A stretch of DNA of 64,000 nucleotides from Damh-18 sp964390945 (GCA_964390945.1 CAYMIV010000003.1:1-64000); one strand, 5' to 3'. Counted from the first letter of the stretch, positions 16,270 to 23,513 are shown. The notes: generated by a model not told the origin, from the letters alone. Numbers and translations: made by a program.

Positions 16270-16551
16270 TTATTTTGAGGGTATGACATCAACAACCTTC
16301 TTGGTGAGCGTCTTTCCATCGAAACGAAGTTTTTGAGCATTTCGAAATGAGACCTTGCCACTTTTCATTGCAAAAAGCGTGTGGTCGGAACCGACACGGA
16401 CATTCTTGCCCGGCTTTATCTTGGTGCCGCGCTGGCGCACAATGACTTCGCCAAGTTTAACTGTCTGTCCATCAGAACGCTTCACGCCGAGGTATTGCGC
16501 GTTTGAGTCGCGGAGGTTTTTTGCTGATCCGCCAGCTTTTTTTGTTGCCAT
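16270..16551 (-). CDS. 50S ribosomal protein L27
   Basis: A 93-residue L27 starting MATKKAGGSAKNLRDS and containing QYLGVKRSDGQ and IVRQRGTKIKPGKNVRVGSDHTLF. The flexible N-terminus reaches the peptidyl-transferase centre. No cleavable N-terminal extension is present. The gene is separated from rplU, which is unusual for bacteria. Confidence 0.97.
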   Translation of the reverse strand: MATKKAGGSAKNLRDSNAQYLGVKRSDGQTVKLGEVIVRQRGTKIKPGKNVRVGSDHTLFAMKSGKVSFRNAQKLRFDGKTLTKKVVDVIPSK

Positions 16552-16645
16552 GGTTGCTGAATATCTATATTACGTATGATATGGACTGCGTTTGAGTCAA
16601 CGGTCACGTCGCATACTGTAGGTAGCATGAAACGTTTCGGTAAAG

Positions 16646-16654
16646 TGGTACAAT
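16646..16654 (+). promoter_or_regulatory. Extended -10 (TGgTACAAT) of the 16664 gene
   Basis: Ends 9 nt before ATG 16664; nearly leaderless. Confidence 0.6.
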
Positions 16655-16663
16655 TCACCCAAT

Positions 16664-17134
16664 ATGGCTTTAGAGAGTGAACCGCGACCTGTCTCAAACG
16701 GGGCAAGTATACAAGGAATTTTCTTAAATATCAAGCGCTTTTTCGGGGACTCGGACACCCTCATCGCACTCGTGCTCCTCTGCGTTTCGATGTGTTCATT
16801 CATCCTCGGCAGGGTGTCCGTCCTTGGCACAGGAGCGTTCGACATGTCACAAAATAACGCTGAAATCATAAGTTCCATTGATGAATCTATCACTCTTAAG
16901 TCGCAAGAACCGCCTCTTATTGAATCATCCGAAAGAGTAAGCGCAACAACCGCCGAAATACCAATCGTAGCATCGAGCGGGCAATACGTTGGGTCAAAAA
17001 ATGGTACGAAATATCATTTGCCGTGGTGCGCAGGTGCTCAACAGATAAAGGAGGAGAATAAGGTGTGGTTTAGTTCCAAAAAGGAGGCGGAAGGGGCGGG
17101 GTATACACCAGCAGCCAATTGCAAAGGCATCTAA
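16664..17134 (+). CDS. Membrane-anchored protein with an Ada-like metal-binding domain
   Basis: The 156-residue protein has one membrane segment (about residues 26-50). A spacer and a C-terminal approximately 45-residue module follow: YVGSKNGTKYHLPWCAGAQ...FSSKKEAEGAGYTPAANC. The pattern H-x3-C ... E-A-x2-AGY-x-P-x3-C resembles the Ada_Zn_binding fold, which in other proteins holds a zinc ion or is tacked onto nucleases. Some ligands of the canonical Cys4 site are replaced (H and C here). Expected outside the membrane; function unknown. Its stop codon is the edge of a long palindrome (17132-17255). Confidence 0.7.
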   Translation: MALESEPRPVSNGASIQGIFLNIKRFFGDSDTLIALVLLCVSMCSFILGRVSVLGTGAFDMSQNNAEIISSIDESITLKSQEPPLIESSERVSATTAEIPIVASSGQYVGSKNGTKYHLPWCAGAQQIKEENKVWFSSKKEAEGAGYTPAANCKGI

Positions 17135-17255
17135 ACCATAGCGTTTTGAGCATTTCGTTGTTGCTTCACAACTTTTACTCCACGCGCGGTATAAGTATAT
17201 CGCTTGGTCGTGAAAGTTGTTCGCGCCTAGAACTGCATCAAAACGCTGTGGTTTA
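17132..17255. repeat. 124-bp palindromic element between convergent genes
   Basis: An 18-bp inverted repeat (17132-17149 with 17238-17255, one mismatch that is a G-U pair in RNA) encloses a second inverted repeat (ACAACTTTTAC 17168-17178 with GTGAAAGTTGT 17210-17220). The element starts exactly at the TAA of the 16664 gene and ends 22 bp before the end of the response-regulator gene. It lacks the short loop and T run of an ordinary terminator. Confidence 0.75.
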
Positions 17256-17276
17256 TACTATTTACGCAATGCCACC

Positions 17277-17651
17277 TTATCCTCGCATGTGCGTTCGCAC
17301 TTGTTTCACCACTTCGGTGGGGGTTGTGTTTGATTTAACGATATACTCATCACTCCCTTGAGCCACTGCGTGCACAATATTCTCGGCATCGCTCATATTG
17401 GTTAGGTAAATGACTTTTGCGTGTTTACCCCACGCATCTCTGCGTATTTTATTTATCGCCTCGTGTCCACTCATGCCCGGCATCATGATGTCCATAAGAA
17501 TTGCATTGGGGTGGACAGAGAGCGCGAGTGCAACACCCTCGGTTCCGTTTGATGCCGTGTAAACCGCAACACCCGCATTACTGAACGCATCGGAGTACAT
17601 TTTGCGGATATTTTCATCGTCCTCAACGATAAGTACCGAAACCTTACTCAT
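17277..17651 (-). CDS. Stand-alone response regulator receiver protein
   Basis: A 124-residue CheY-like receiver domain with no output domain. The acidic pocket is ED11-D12, the phosphoacceptor D54 lies in LMDIMMPGMSG, followed by a Thr in IYLTN and Lys in YIVKSN. It probably takes part in a phosphorelay or binds a target protein directly. The only histidine kinase in the window is at 45476-47161, with no evidence of pairing. A leaderless promoter precedes it. Confidence 0.93.
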   Translation of the reverse strand: MSKVSVLIVEDDENIRKMYSDAFSNAGVAVYTASNGTEGVALALSVHPNAILMDIMMPGMSGHEAINKIRRDAWGKHAKVIYLTNMSDAENIVHAVAQGSDEYIVKSNTTPTEVVKQVRTHMRG

Positions 17652-17657
17652 ATGCAG

Positions 17658-17666
17658 AGTATATCA
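17658..17666 (-). promoter_or_regulatory. Extended -10 (TGaTATACT), leaderless start of the response regulator
   Basis: Ends 6 nt before ATG 17651. Confidence 0.68.
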
Positions 17667-17681
17667 CTCAAAAGACAGCAC

Positions 17682-18344
17682 TCACCACAAAATCGGTCCC
17701 ATGCCGTTCTTAACCAGATAGTCATTCGTCTTGCTGAAGTGTTTGCATCCAAAAAATCCCGAATGTGCAGAGAACGGTGAAGGGTGGGCGGCTTTGAGAA
17801 TCAAATGTTTTGAGGAGTCTACGAGCGTTTCTTTTTCTTGTGCATACTTGCCCCAGAGGAGGAAGACAACGTGCTCTTTTTCATCAGAAATTTTTTTGAT
17901 AACCGCACCGGTGAATGTCTCCCAACCAAGACCCTGGTGTGATGCGGGTTTACCAGACTCCACGGTCAAGGTTGCGTTGAGAAGGAGCACGCCTTGTTTT
18001 GCCCATCGCTCAAGGTTTCCACCGTCTGGTATTGGTGTGCCGATATCGCTCTCAATTTCTTTATATATATTTTGAAGCGATGGGGGAGTCTTCACCCCAT
18101 CTAGTACAGAAAAACAAAGTCCGTGCGCCTGACCCTTTCCGTGGTAGGGGTCCTGTCCGAGGATGACCACTTTCACAGTGTCAAATGGACAGAGTTCAAA
18201 AGCACTGAAGACGAGTTTTGGAGGAGGGTAGACACTTTTCTCTAAATACGCCTTTCGAACCGTTTCGGAAAGCGCTTTGAAATAGGGAGCATCAAATTCG
18301 GAAGTGAGTTCCTTTTTCCAAGACTCATTGATGACGACATTCAT
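17682..18344 (-). CDS. Uracil-DNA glycosylase (family 1)
   Basis: From ATG 18344 the protein has 220 residues. It carries the family 1 signature GQDPYH (63-68, catalytic D65) and HPSPFSAHS with the second catalytic His at about 187. It removes uracil from DNA in base excision repair. The frame is open upstream, but a TACAAT box (18352-18357) 7 nt before ATG 18344 fixes the start and comes directly after the terminator of the upstream ncRNA. Confidence 0.97.
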   Translation of the reverse strand: MNVVINESWKKELTSEFDAPYFKALSETVRKAYLEKSVYPPPKLVFSAFELCPFDTVKVVILGQDPYHGKGQAHGLCFSVLDGVKTPPSLQNIYKEIESDIGTPIPDGGNLERWAKQGVLLLNATLTVESGKPASHQGLGWETFTGAVIKKISDEKEHVVFLLWGKYAQEKETLVDSSKHLILKAAHPSPFSAHSGFFGCKHFSKTNDYLVKNGMGPILW

Positions 18345-18351
18345 TGGGCTT

Positions 18352-18357
18352 ATTGTA
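18352..18357 (-). promoter_or_regulatory. -10 box TACAAT, leaderless start of ung
   Basis: Seven nt before ATG 18344 and directly after the T run that ends the ncRNA. Confidence 0.6.
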
Positions 18358-18360
18358 CAT

Positions 18361-18526
18361 AAAAAAAGCCCCGTACATGAAGCAGGGGCATTGGGGGACC
18401 GGTCGCCGGCTGGTTGGGAGATTGCCAACTGCAGGCGACCGGGTACTTCAGGTGCTGATTTATAAGTCCTACAGAACTTCCCCTGGAAGAGGGGCGAAAG
18501 GAGGAGTTTTCTTGTCCTCCAAGCGC
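18361..18526 (-). ncRNA. Unassigned structured small RNA (~166 nt)
   Basis: The minus strand shows a full transcription unit with no reading frame of note. It has a consensus promoter (18533-18561), a series of stable hairpins, and a terminator of stem GCCCC/GGGGC (18385-18389 with 18368-18372) followed by seven T. Inside, CGGTCGCC pairs with GGCGACCG, enclosing a GTTGG/CCAAC hairpin, and CCCCT/AGGGG forms another. The 5' UUGGAGGAC can pair with GUCCCCCAA just before the terminator in 8 of 9 positions, giving a closed-rod option like 6S RNA. The local GGAGGA/TCCTCC hairpin competes with it. It has no tmRNA, RNase P or SRP hallmarks that I can see. The family is not determined. Confidence 0.65.
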
Positions 18527-18532
18527 ACTTAG

Positions 18533-18561
18533 ATACTACTACGAAACTTCTTTGATGTCAA
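18533..18561 (-). promoter_or_regulatory. Consensus promoter of the ncRNA (TTGACA-17-TAGTAT)
   Basis: The -35 is 18556-18561 and the -10 is 18533-18538, with a 17-bp spacer. It is the only promoter in the window with a perfect TTGACA at optimal 17-bp spacing and a five-of-six -10, besides the tandem promoter at 22299. Confidence 0.8.
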
Positions 18562-18641
18562 TTCACCAACTAAACAACCTAACGCAGAGCTTATTGTTGT
18601 GTCAAAAATATTCATACTTTATACTCATACGCATACTTATC

Positions 18642-19241
18642 ATGCTAATCATCGACATCGAAGCGTCAGGCACGAATTACGGTAAGCATTCCATCGTGTC
18701 GCTTGGAGCGCTTGATTTTGATAATCCGGAAAACCGTTTTTACGGCGAGTGCCGCATGTGGGAAGGTGCGCATGTAATGGACGACGCGCTTGCCGTGACC
18801 GGATTCTCCAAAGAGCAGATTACCGACCCCTCAAAAATATCTGAAGGGGAACTTGTGCAACAGTTTCTCGAATGGTCACAACACATGGGCGACCGAACCC
18901 TCGCAGGACAGAATGTGTCGTTTGACCGAGACTTCCTCAAGGCAGCGTGCGATAGAGCTGACCTCTCCTATGATTTTGCGCATCGTACCATAGACACGCA
19001 TACGCTCGCGTGGATGCATATGGTGAAGGACGGGCTCACGCCCCCCATAGACCCGGAGCATCGCCGATCCGCCCTTAACCTTGATGCGGTCTTGAATTAT
19101 TGCGGAATTGAGAGTGAGCCGGAGCCTCACAATGCGCTTACCGGAGCGCTCTGTCACGCTGAAGTCATATCTCGTCTTCTCCATGACAGAAAATTACTTC
19201 CTGAATTCGAACGGTTTGAGATACCCTGGCACGCCGCATAG
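18642..19241 (+). CDS. DnaQ-like 3'-5' exonuclease-fold protein, last acidic residue missing
   Basis: From ATG 18642 the protein has 199 residues. It shows Exo I DIEASG (D5, E7), Exo II GQNVSFDRDFL (D95) and the Exo III histidine H163 in EPHNALTGAL. In DEDDh nucleases the fourth metal ligand is an Asp five residues after this His; here it is Gly168. The enzyme may use another acid (E174 nearby), be weakened, or be non-catalytic. An upstream extension to 18552 is possible but looks non-coding. It is divergent from the ncRNA. Confidence 0.85.
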   Translation: MLIIDIEASGTNYGKHSIVSLGALDFDNPENRFYGECRMWEGAHVMDDALAVTGFSKEQITDPSKISEGELVQQFLEWSQHMGDRTLAGQNVSFDRDFLKAACDRADLSYDFAHRTIDTHTLAWMHMVKDGLTPPIDPEHRRSALNLDAVLNYCGIESEPEPHNALTGALCHAEVISRLLHDRKLLPEFERFEIPWHAA

Positions 19242-19282
19242 ACACATTCAACAGGTTTCCACAGATATCTCGCATGCCTGCG

Positions 19283-19291
19283 TGGTACACT
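19283..19291 (+). promoter_or_regulatory. Extended -10 (TGgTACACT), leaderless start of the LOG gene
   Basis: Ends 7 nt before ATG 19299. Confidence 0.62.
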
Positions 19292-19298
19292 GTGTGGT

Positions 19299-20048
19299 AT
19301 GAAGTCTACCAACAAGATCCTCGAGAAGGGTCCAAAGAAGAAAAAAACATCTGGTGAGAGAAAGAATCTGCACTGCCGCATTATGACCGACCTCTTCGAG
19401 ACCGAGGACGCGATTCAATCGTGGCGCATTTTCCGTATCATGTCGGAATTTGTTGAAGGATTTGAAATACTCCGCAAATACGGAACCGCGGCAACATTTT
19501 TCGGTAGTGCACGCTCGCGCCCCGGAGAACCGATGTATAAGGCGGCTGAAGAACTTGCCGCAAAACTTGCAAAAAGCGGATTCACCATCATCACGGGAGG
19601 AGGTCCGGGTATCATGGAAGCAGCGAATGTAGGTTCATTTAAGGTTGGCGGGAGGTCGGTCGGACTCAACATCGAGCTTCCGATGGAGCAAAAACTCAAT
19701 CCGTATGTCACCGAATCGGAGAATTTTCATTTCTTCTTTTCACGCAAGGTCATGCTCTCGTTCGCGTCCGAAGTGTACATTTATTTTCCCGGCGGATTCG
19801 GCACACTCGATGAATTGTATGAAATCATCACACTCATACAGACAAAAAAGATTTCGCGCATACCCGTCGTGCTTTACGGCAAAATATTCTGGACCCCACA
19901 CCTTGAGTATTTGAGGGACATGCTCGTAAAGGAATACAAAACTATCGACGCAGAAGATTTGGAGATTATGCATCTTGTCGACAGCGTTGATGAAGCATAT
20001 GCGTACATTATCGACAACGTCGACGCATACGCACCCAGGCAGGTTTAA
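19299..20048 (+). CDS. LOG family (TIGR00730-type) Rossmann protein
   Basis: The 249-residue protein contains GGGPGIMEAAN (100-110) and PGGFGTLDE (164-172), the signature of the LOG/YgdH family. Members release ribose-5-phosphate from nucleoside monophosphates (for example AMP or cytokinin riboside phosphates). A Lys-rich N-terminal extension of about 25 residues precedes the core. The exact nucleotide substrate is not known. It is followed closely by pgi, perhaps on the same transcript. Confidence 0.92.
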   Translation: MKSTNKILEKGPKKKKTSGERKNLHCRIMTDLFETEDAIQSWRIFRIMSEFVEGFEILRKYGTAATFFGSARSRPGEPMYKAAEELAAKLAKSGFTIITGGGPGIMEAANVGSFKVGGRSVGLNIELPMEQKLNPYVTESENFHFFFSRKVMLSFASEVYIYFPGGFGTLDELYEIITLIQTKKISRIPVVLYGKIFWTPHLEYLRDMLVKEYKTIDAEDLEIMHLVDSVDEAYAYIIDNVDAYAPRQV

Positions 20049-20066
20049 AAGATAAAGGAACGACAC

Positions 20067-21308
20067 ATGGAGAAACAGACGAAGGCAGCCGCAACGAATC
20101 GAAAAAAAGCATCCGTATACAGTAAAAAATTAGTTGAGCATGCACGCACGCCGGGGTACGCACATCCCGAATCGGCGCTCCATGCTCCCTTCGATAGCAA
20201 GGTCTACTCTGCGACTGCCAAAAAAATAGCGCACCTTAAGGGCATCAAGCACCTCGTTCTAATCGGAATCGGCGGTTCAAGTCAGGGGGTTGAGGCGGTA
20301 TACGGTGCACTCAAAAACACCGCAAGCGCCACACTTCATGTGCTCGATAGTATTGACGAAGATCGCATAAACGCCTTTGATGCACTCCTTAAAAAAACCA
20401 AACACCTCTCGGACATTGCCTTTGTCATCATCAGTAAGTCGGGAACTACAACGGAAACTCTCGTCAATGGAACCACCGCTCTCATGCGAGCAGAAAAACG
20501 CTTTGGTGCGGATGTGTGGAAACGCGTTGTTTTAATCGGTGGTGAGTCGAGTGCGCTCGCGTCATTTGCAAGGAAACGCAAGGTCATCTGGGTGTCGTTT
20601 CCCGATGCGATTGGTGGGAGATATTCTGTTTTTACGTCCGCCGGAATTGTCCCACTCATGCTTCTTGGGGTCGACACGAAATCATTTCTCGCTGGTGCAC
20701 GAAAATGTGTTGAAACAGAAACGTGCAACGGTGGAGTCGATGGCGCAACGGCACTCGCAGAAGCAATGACGAATGGTATGCACACACTCAATCTCTTCGT
20801 CTTCGATCGTCGGCTCGAATCGTACGCATACTGGTATCGTCAGTTGCTCGCAGAAAGCATCGGCAAATCTCACACAAAGAGCGGCAAACCGTTTACGAAT
20901 GCCATACTTCCAATAGTTTCATCAGCGACCGACCTGCACTCAGTTGCACAACTCTACCTTTCAGGATCACGCGGCATTTTCACGAGATTTCTTGATGTGG
21001 AGCGCCAGAGTGATGCGCTGCCCCTCGGTAATCACGAACTTCTCGAAAATACTCCTTCACTTTCAATGACAACCCCGTCCCGCGTCATGGATGCGATTCG
21101 CGACGGAGTCATTTTTGCGTATGTTGATGCAGGCCTTTCACATGAAGTACTCGTTTTACGACAGCGCACGCCAGAGGAAATCGGACGAATCATGGCGCAC
21201 GCGATGTCAGAGGTCATGATTCTCGCCAACCTACTCGGGGTGAATGGGTTTGATCAACCGCATGTTGAATCGTATAAAAAACACACGCGGCAATTATTGA
21301 GCGAATAA
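20067..21308 (+). CDS. Glucose-6-phosphate isomerase
   Basis: A 413-residue SIS-fold isomerase. It has LIGIGGSSQG (65-74), SKSGTTTE (123-130), GGRYSVFTSAG, the catalytic-Glu region LLAESIGKS, a catalytic-His region TDLHSVAQLYLSG and the C-terminal FDQPHVESYK with the active-site Lys. It converts glucose-6-phosphate to fructose-6-phosphate. A weak SD-like AAAGGAA precedes ATG 20067. It forms a sugar-phosphate cluster with the ROK kinase 10 nt downstream. Confidence 0.95.
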   Translation: MEKQTKAAATNRKKASVYSKKLVEHARTPGYAHPESALHAPFDSKVYSATAKKIAHLKGIKHLVLIGIGGSSQGVEAVYGALKNTASATLHVLDSIDEDRINAFDALLKKTKHLSDIAFVIISKSGTTTETLVNGTTALMRAEKRFGADVWKRVVLIGGESSALASFARKRKVIWVSFPDAIGGRYSVFTSAGIVPLMLLGVDTKSFLAGARKCVETETCNGGVDGATALAEAMTNGMHTLNLFVFDRRLESYAYWYRQLLAESIGKSHTKSGKPFTNAILPIVSSATDLHSVAQLYLSGSRGIFTRFLDVERQSDALPLGNHELLENTPSLSMTTPSRVMDAIRDGVIFAYVDAGLSHEVLVLRQRTPEEIGRIMAHAMSEVMILANLLGVNGFDQPHVESYKKHTRQLLSE

Positions 21309-21318
21309 GTTTATCACT

Positions 21319-22161
21319 ATGTATATACTTTTCGATATCGGCGGGACCAAAACTCGTGTTGCGCGTAGCGAGGATTTGCGGTCGTATGACGAACCGATTA
21401 AATTTGATACCCCAGAATTTTATGCCGAAGGAATGCGTGTTCTCATCGAGGCGATTGAAAAACTTTCTGAAGGAAAACAAATAACCGCGATAGCGGGAGG
21501 AATTAGGGGTCCGCTCAATCATGAAAAGACAGGCATCGTGAGTGAACGAAAACTCATTGATTGGGTGGGTCGCGCTATAGTGGGCGACATAAAAACGCAT
21601 TTTAACGTGCCCATCTTTCTCGAGAACGACACTGCCATTGTCGGGCTCGGAGAGGCAACCTTCGGTGCAGGGAAGGGCCATCGCATCGTTGCATACCATA
21701 CGGTTTCTACTGGTGTGGGCGGCGCTCGATTTGTGGATGGAAAACTTGATCAGGCGAGCATGGGATTTGAGCCGGGGCACCAGGAACTTGATATCGACCG
21801 TTCGGTGCTTGGTCACCATCTTCCACACACACTTGAAAATTTGGTTTCCGGTTCCGCTCTCGAAAAGAGGAGGGGGGTCAAACCATACAAAATCTCTCAA
21901 GACGACCCGGTGTGGGACGAACTTGCGCGGTATTTGGGCTATGGACTTAAAAATACAATCGTATACTGGTCGCCCGAAATCATCGTTCTTGGGGGCTCGA
22001 TGGTTGTGGGTGATCCCCGAATTTTCCTTGAGGATATAGTCAGACACACCAAGGAGGTGCTCGGTAAACTTGTGCCATGTCCGTCAATTGTTGATGCGCA
22101 ACTTAAAGATGAGGGCGGTCTTTACGGTGCAATGGCGCTTCTTCTTCAGAAAAAGGCTTAA
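21319..22161 (+). CDS. ROK family sugar kinase
   Basis: The 280-residue protein has the phosphate-1 motif LFDIGGTKTRVA (4-15), a LENDTAIVGLGEATFGAG segment with the catalytic Asp, and STGVGGA. The ROK zinc motif CxCGxxGC is missing; in its place is GFEPGHQELD, as in zinc-free ROK kinases. With pgi directly upstream, glucose phosphorylation feeding pgi is the likely role, though other hexoses or N-acetyl sugars are possible. A terminator follows at 22180-22208. Confidence 0.88.
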   Translation: MYILFDIGGTKTRVARSEDLRSYDEPIKFDTPEFYAEGMRVLIEAIEKLSEGKQITAIAGGIRGPLNHEKTGIVSERKLIDWVGRAIVGDIKTHFNVPIFLENDTAIVGLGEATFGAGKGHRIVAYHTVSTGVGGARFVDGKLDQASMGFEPGHQELDIDRSVLGHHLPHTLENLVSGSALEKRRGVKPYKISQDDPVWDELARYLGYGLKNTIVYWSPEIIVLGGSMVVGDPRIFLEDIVRHTKEVLGKLVPCPSIVDAQLKDEGGLYGAMALLLQKKA

Positions 22162-22179
22162 AACAACAAGAATTTATTC

Positions 22180-22208
22180 CAACTTCAAAAACAATTTTTT
22201 TGAAGTTG
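22180..22208 (+). terminator. Terminator after the ROK kinase gene
   Basis: CAACTTCAAAAA pairs with TTTTTGAAGTTG. A second hairpin (TTTTTAAGG / CCTTAAAAA, 22214-22238) follows at once. Confidence 0.7.
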
Positions 22209-22298
22209 TTGGTTTTTTAAGGTTGGTTGCCTTAAAAATATAGCGAAAAACAAGGATGAAAAATGTTAATATGGCTTAAAATAAAGATTTTATAAGCA

Positions 22299-22327
22299 TT
22301 GACACACAAAATATCTAATTGTGTAAT
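22299..22327 (+). promoter_or_regulatory. Promoter 1 upstream of the transglycosylase (TTGACA-17-TGTAAT)
   Basis: The -35 is 22299-22304 and the -10 is 22322-22327. It is arranged in tandem with promoter 2. Confidence 0.6.
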
Positions 22328-22355
22328 TTGACTTTTGAGTTGAATGTGATAGAAT
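22328..22355 (+). promoter_or_regulatory. Promoter 2 (TTGACT-16-TAGAAT, TGn extended)
   Basis: The -35 is 22328-22333; the extended -10 is TGaTAGAAT (22347-22355). Predicted start near 22362, right before a hairpin with a T run. Confidence 0.7.
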
Positions 22356-22364
22356 ATAAAAAGT

Positions 22365-22386
22365 AACGGCAAGATGCCGTTTTTTG
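22365..22386 (+). terminator. Early hairpin with T run in the transglycosylase leader
   Basis: AACGGC and GCCGTT flank AAGAT and are followed by five more T. It begins only a few bases after the predicted start of promoter 2, so it may act as an attenuator or as the end of a very short RNA. Confidence 0.6.
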
Positions 22387-22505
22387 TATGGAACTGCCAT
22401 ACAAGGGCGCACAATAGTCGATATTCGGGTCTATTCGCACCGACCCAGCGCCGTTTAGTTGGATAAGACCATTGGCTTATATTATCGAGTTTACTTACTG
22501 CCATT
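22387..22505 (+). other. Structured spacer before the transglycosylase
   Basis: Contains GTATGG/CCATAC (about 22386-22402) and GGGTC/GACCC hairpins (about 22428-22446). No riboswitch class was recognised. Codons 22467-22505 are open in the transglycosylase frame and read as a hydrophobic stretch (LILSSLLTAILAV), but lack a standard start codon. Confidence 0.45.
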
Positions 22506-22919
22506 TTGGCGGTAACGAACGTCGTCGCAGTGCCGGTAACGGACGCTGCGTATGGGAACATTGCAACAAGCGAGACTGAAATCAGTGCGGGGAAGAGTCC
22601 GGATATTTCAGATACTGAGCGTATCGTCCGTGATTACTTCAAGGATTTGCCGGTTATGGTCCAGATAGCACGCTGCGAATCAGCATTTCGACATCAGTTG
22701 TCGGACGGCTCAATTTTAAAGGGTAAAATTGACTCAGCCGACACAGGTGTTATGCAAATCAATGCACGCTATCATGGCGACAAAGCCGGAAAACTCGGCC
22801 TCGATCTCACAGACATCTACGACAACATGGCATATGCTCGCGACCTCTATGAGCGCGAAGGGACTACCCCCTGGAGCGCCTCATCTGCCTGTTGGGAACC
22901 CCACATTGCAATGCGTTAA
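22506..22919 (+). CDS. Lytic transglycosylase-like (SLT/goose lysozyme fold) protein
   Basis: From TTG 22506 the product has 137 residues. The catalytic Glu is E58 in ARCESAFRH, followed by GVMQIN (81-86) and a final Trp-rich W-S-A-S-S-A-CWEPH segment: a minimal SLT-type domain that cleaves peptidoglycan. The codons upstream of TTG extend a signal-peptide-like stretch in frame, so the true start may lie between 22467 and 22506 at a non-standard codon. The gene is preceded by two strong promoters and hairpins, which suggests tight control. Confidence 0.75.
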   Translation: MAVTNVVAVPVTDAAYGNIATSETEISAGKSPDISDTERIVRDYFKDLPVMVQIARCESAFRHQLSDGSILKGKIDSADTGVMQINARYHGDKAGKLGLDLTDIYDNMAYARDLYEREGTTPWSASSACWEPHIAMR

Positions 22920-22923
22920 GAGC

Positions 22924-22951
22924 AAAAAGACCTCTTTTGAGAGGTCTTTTT
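22924..22951. terminator. Terminator after the transglycosylase gene
   Basis: An 11-bp stem, AAAAAGACCTC with GAGGTCTTTTT, T runs on both sides, directly after the stop codon. Confidence 0.92.
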
Positions 22952-22953
22952 GT

Positions 22954-23083
22954 TTGAGTGGCTGGGCTAACTCGTATACTTTGCTGGCTGCGTCTTTCAA
23001 ACACTCACCGTCACCGTATATACAAATACGACTCGTGTTTTCAATCCTTGCCGCCTTGTATCCAAATTCGCCCAGCCACTCAA
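22954..23083. repeat. 130-bp palindromic element between convergent genes
   Basis: TTTGAGTGGCTGGGC (22954-22968) and its exact reverse complement (23069-23083) form a 15-bp inverted repeat around a 100-bp centre. The minus strand across it stays open in the DoxX frame after the DoxX stop codon (about 60 codons). It resembles the 17132-17255 palindrome in size and position but not in arm sequence. Confidence 0.7.
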
Positions 23084-23093
23084 AAGAGTATGT

Positions 23094-23513
23094 TTATTTC
23101 CCTAGTTTCCAACCGTCGCCGGCACCATACGCCATTGCGTAAAGAAGTCCGCCTAGTATTGAAAGGTTCTTCAATGCTGCGGTTAGTTGACCAGCATCCT
23201 TGACTGGATTGTGAACGAGAAGAACCGTAAGCACGAGAAATATGATGAGTGCACCTGCGGCAAGACCGACACGGTAACCCACGATGAGCATCGCACCGCC
23301 GATAATTTCAATGAGTACAACGAGCCACGCGAGAAGCAGAGCGACCGGCAAATCCATCTTTGCGAGACCTTCTGAAAAACCAGAAACGCCACCTTCACCG
23401 GTCAATTTTTTCCAACCGGATACAAGGAACAAAAGTCCCAGGAGAACTCGCCCAACGAGAACGCCGTGCGTGCGAAGACAAGTTCGCTGTGAATCAGACA
23501 TCATTAAATTCAT
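23094..23513 (-). CDS. DoxX family membrane protein
   Basis: A 139-residue protein with four membrane segments: VGRVLLGLLFLVSGWKKL, LLAWLVVLIEIIGGAMLIVG, AGALIIFLVLTVLL and a last one near LLYAMAYG. GRVLLGLLFLVSGWKKL is the typical first helix of DoxX/YphA proteins. The role is unclear; relatives are linked to redox or membrane functions. The start could be ATG 23513, 23504 or 23501. A TGgTATACT box lies about 60 nt upstream on the minus strand. Confidence 0.85.
   Translation of the reverse strand: MNLMMSDSQRTCLRTHGVLVGRVLLGLLFLVSGWKKLTGEGGVSGFSEGLAKMDLPVALLLAWLVVLIEIIGGAMLIVGYRVGLAAGALIIFLVLTVLLVHNPVKDAGQLTAALKNLSILGGLLYAMAYGAGDGWKLGK

Noticed and set aside
21214..22047. A 277-codon minus-strand ORF opposite the ROK kinase
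   Set aside because: It is the antisense shadow of a clear ROK kinase gene and has no family motif or promoter.
22355..22505. c-di-AMP (ydaO) riboswitch before the transglycosylase
   Set aside because: The genes it controls elsewhere are similar, but the conserved ydaO core sequences are not visible.
22954..23083. Integron attC-like site
   Set aside because: The palindrome has the right size, but the conserved R box sequences (GTTRRRY / RYYYAAC) are not at the arm ends and no integrase is near.
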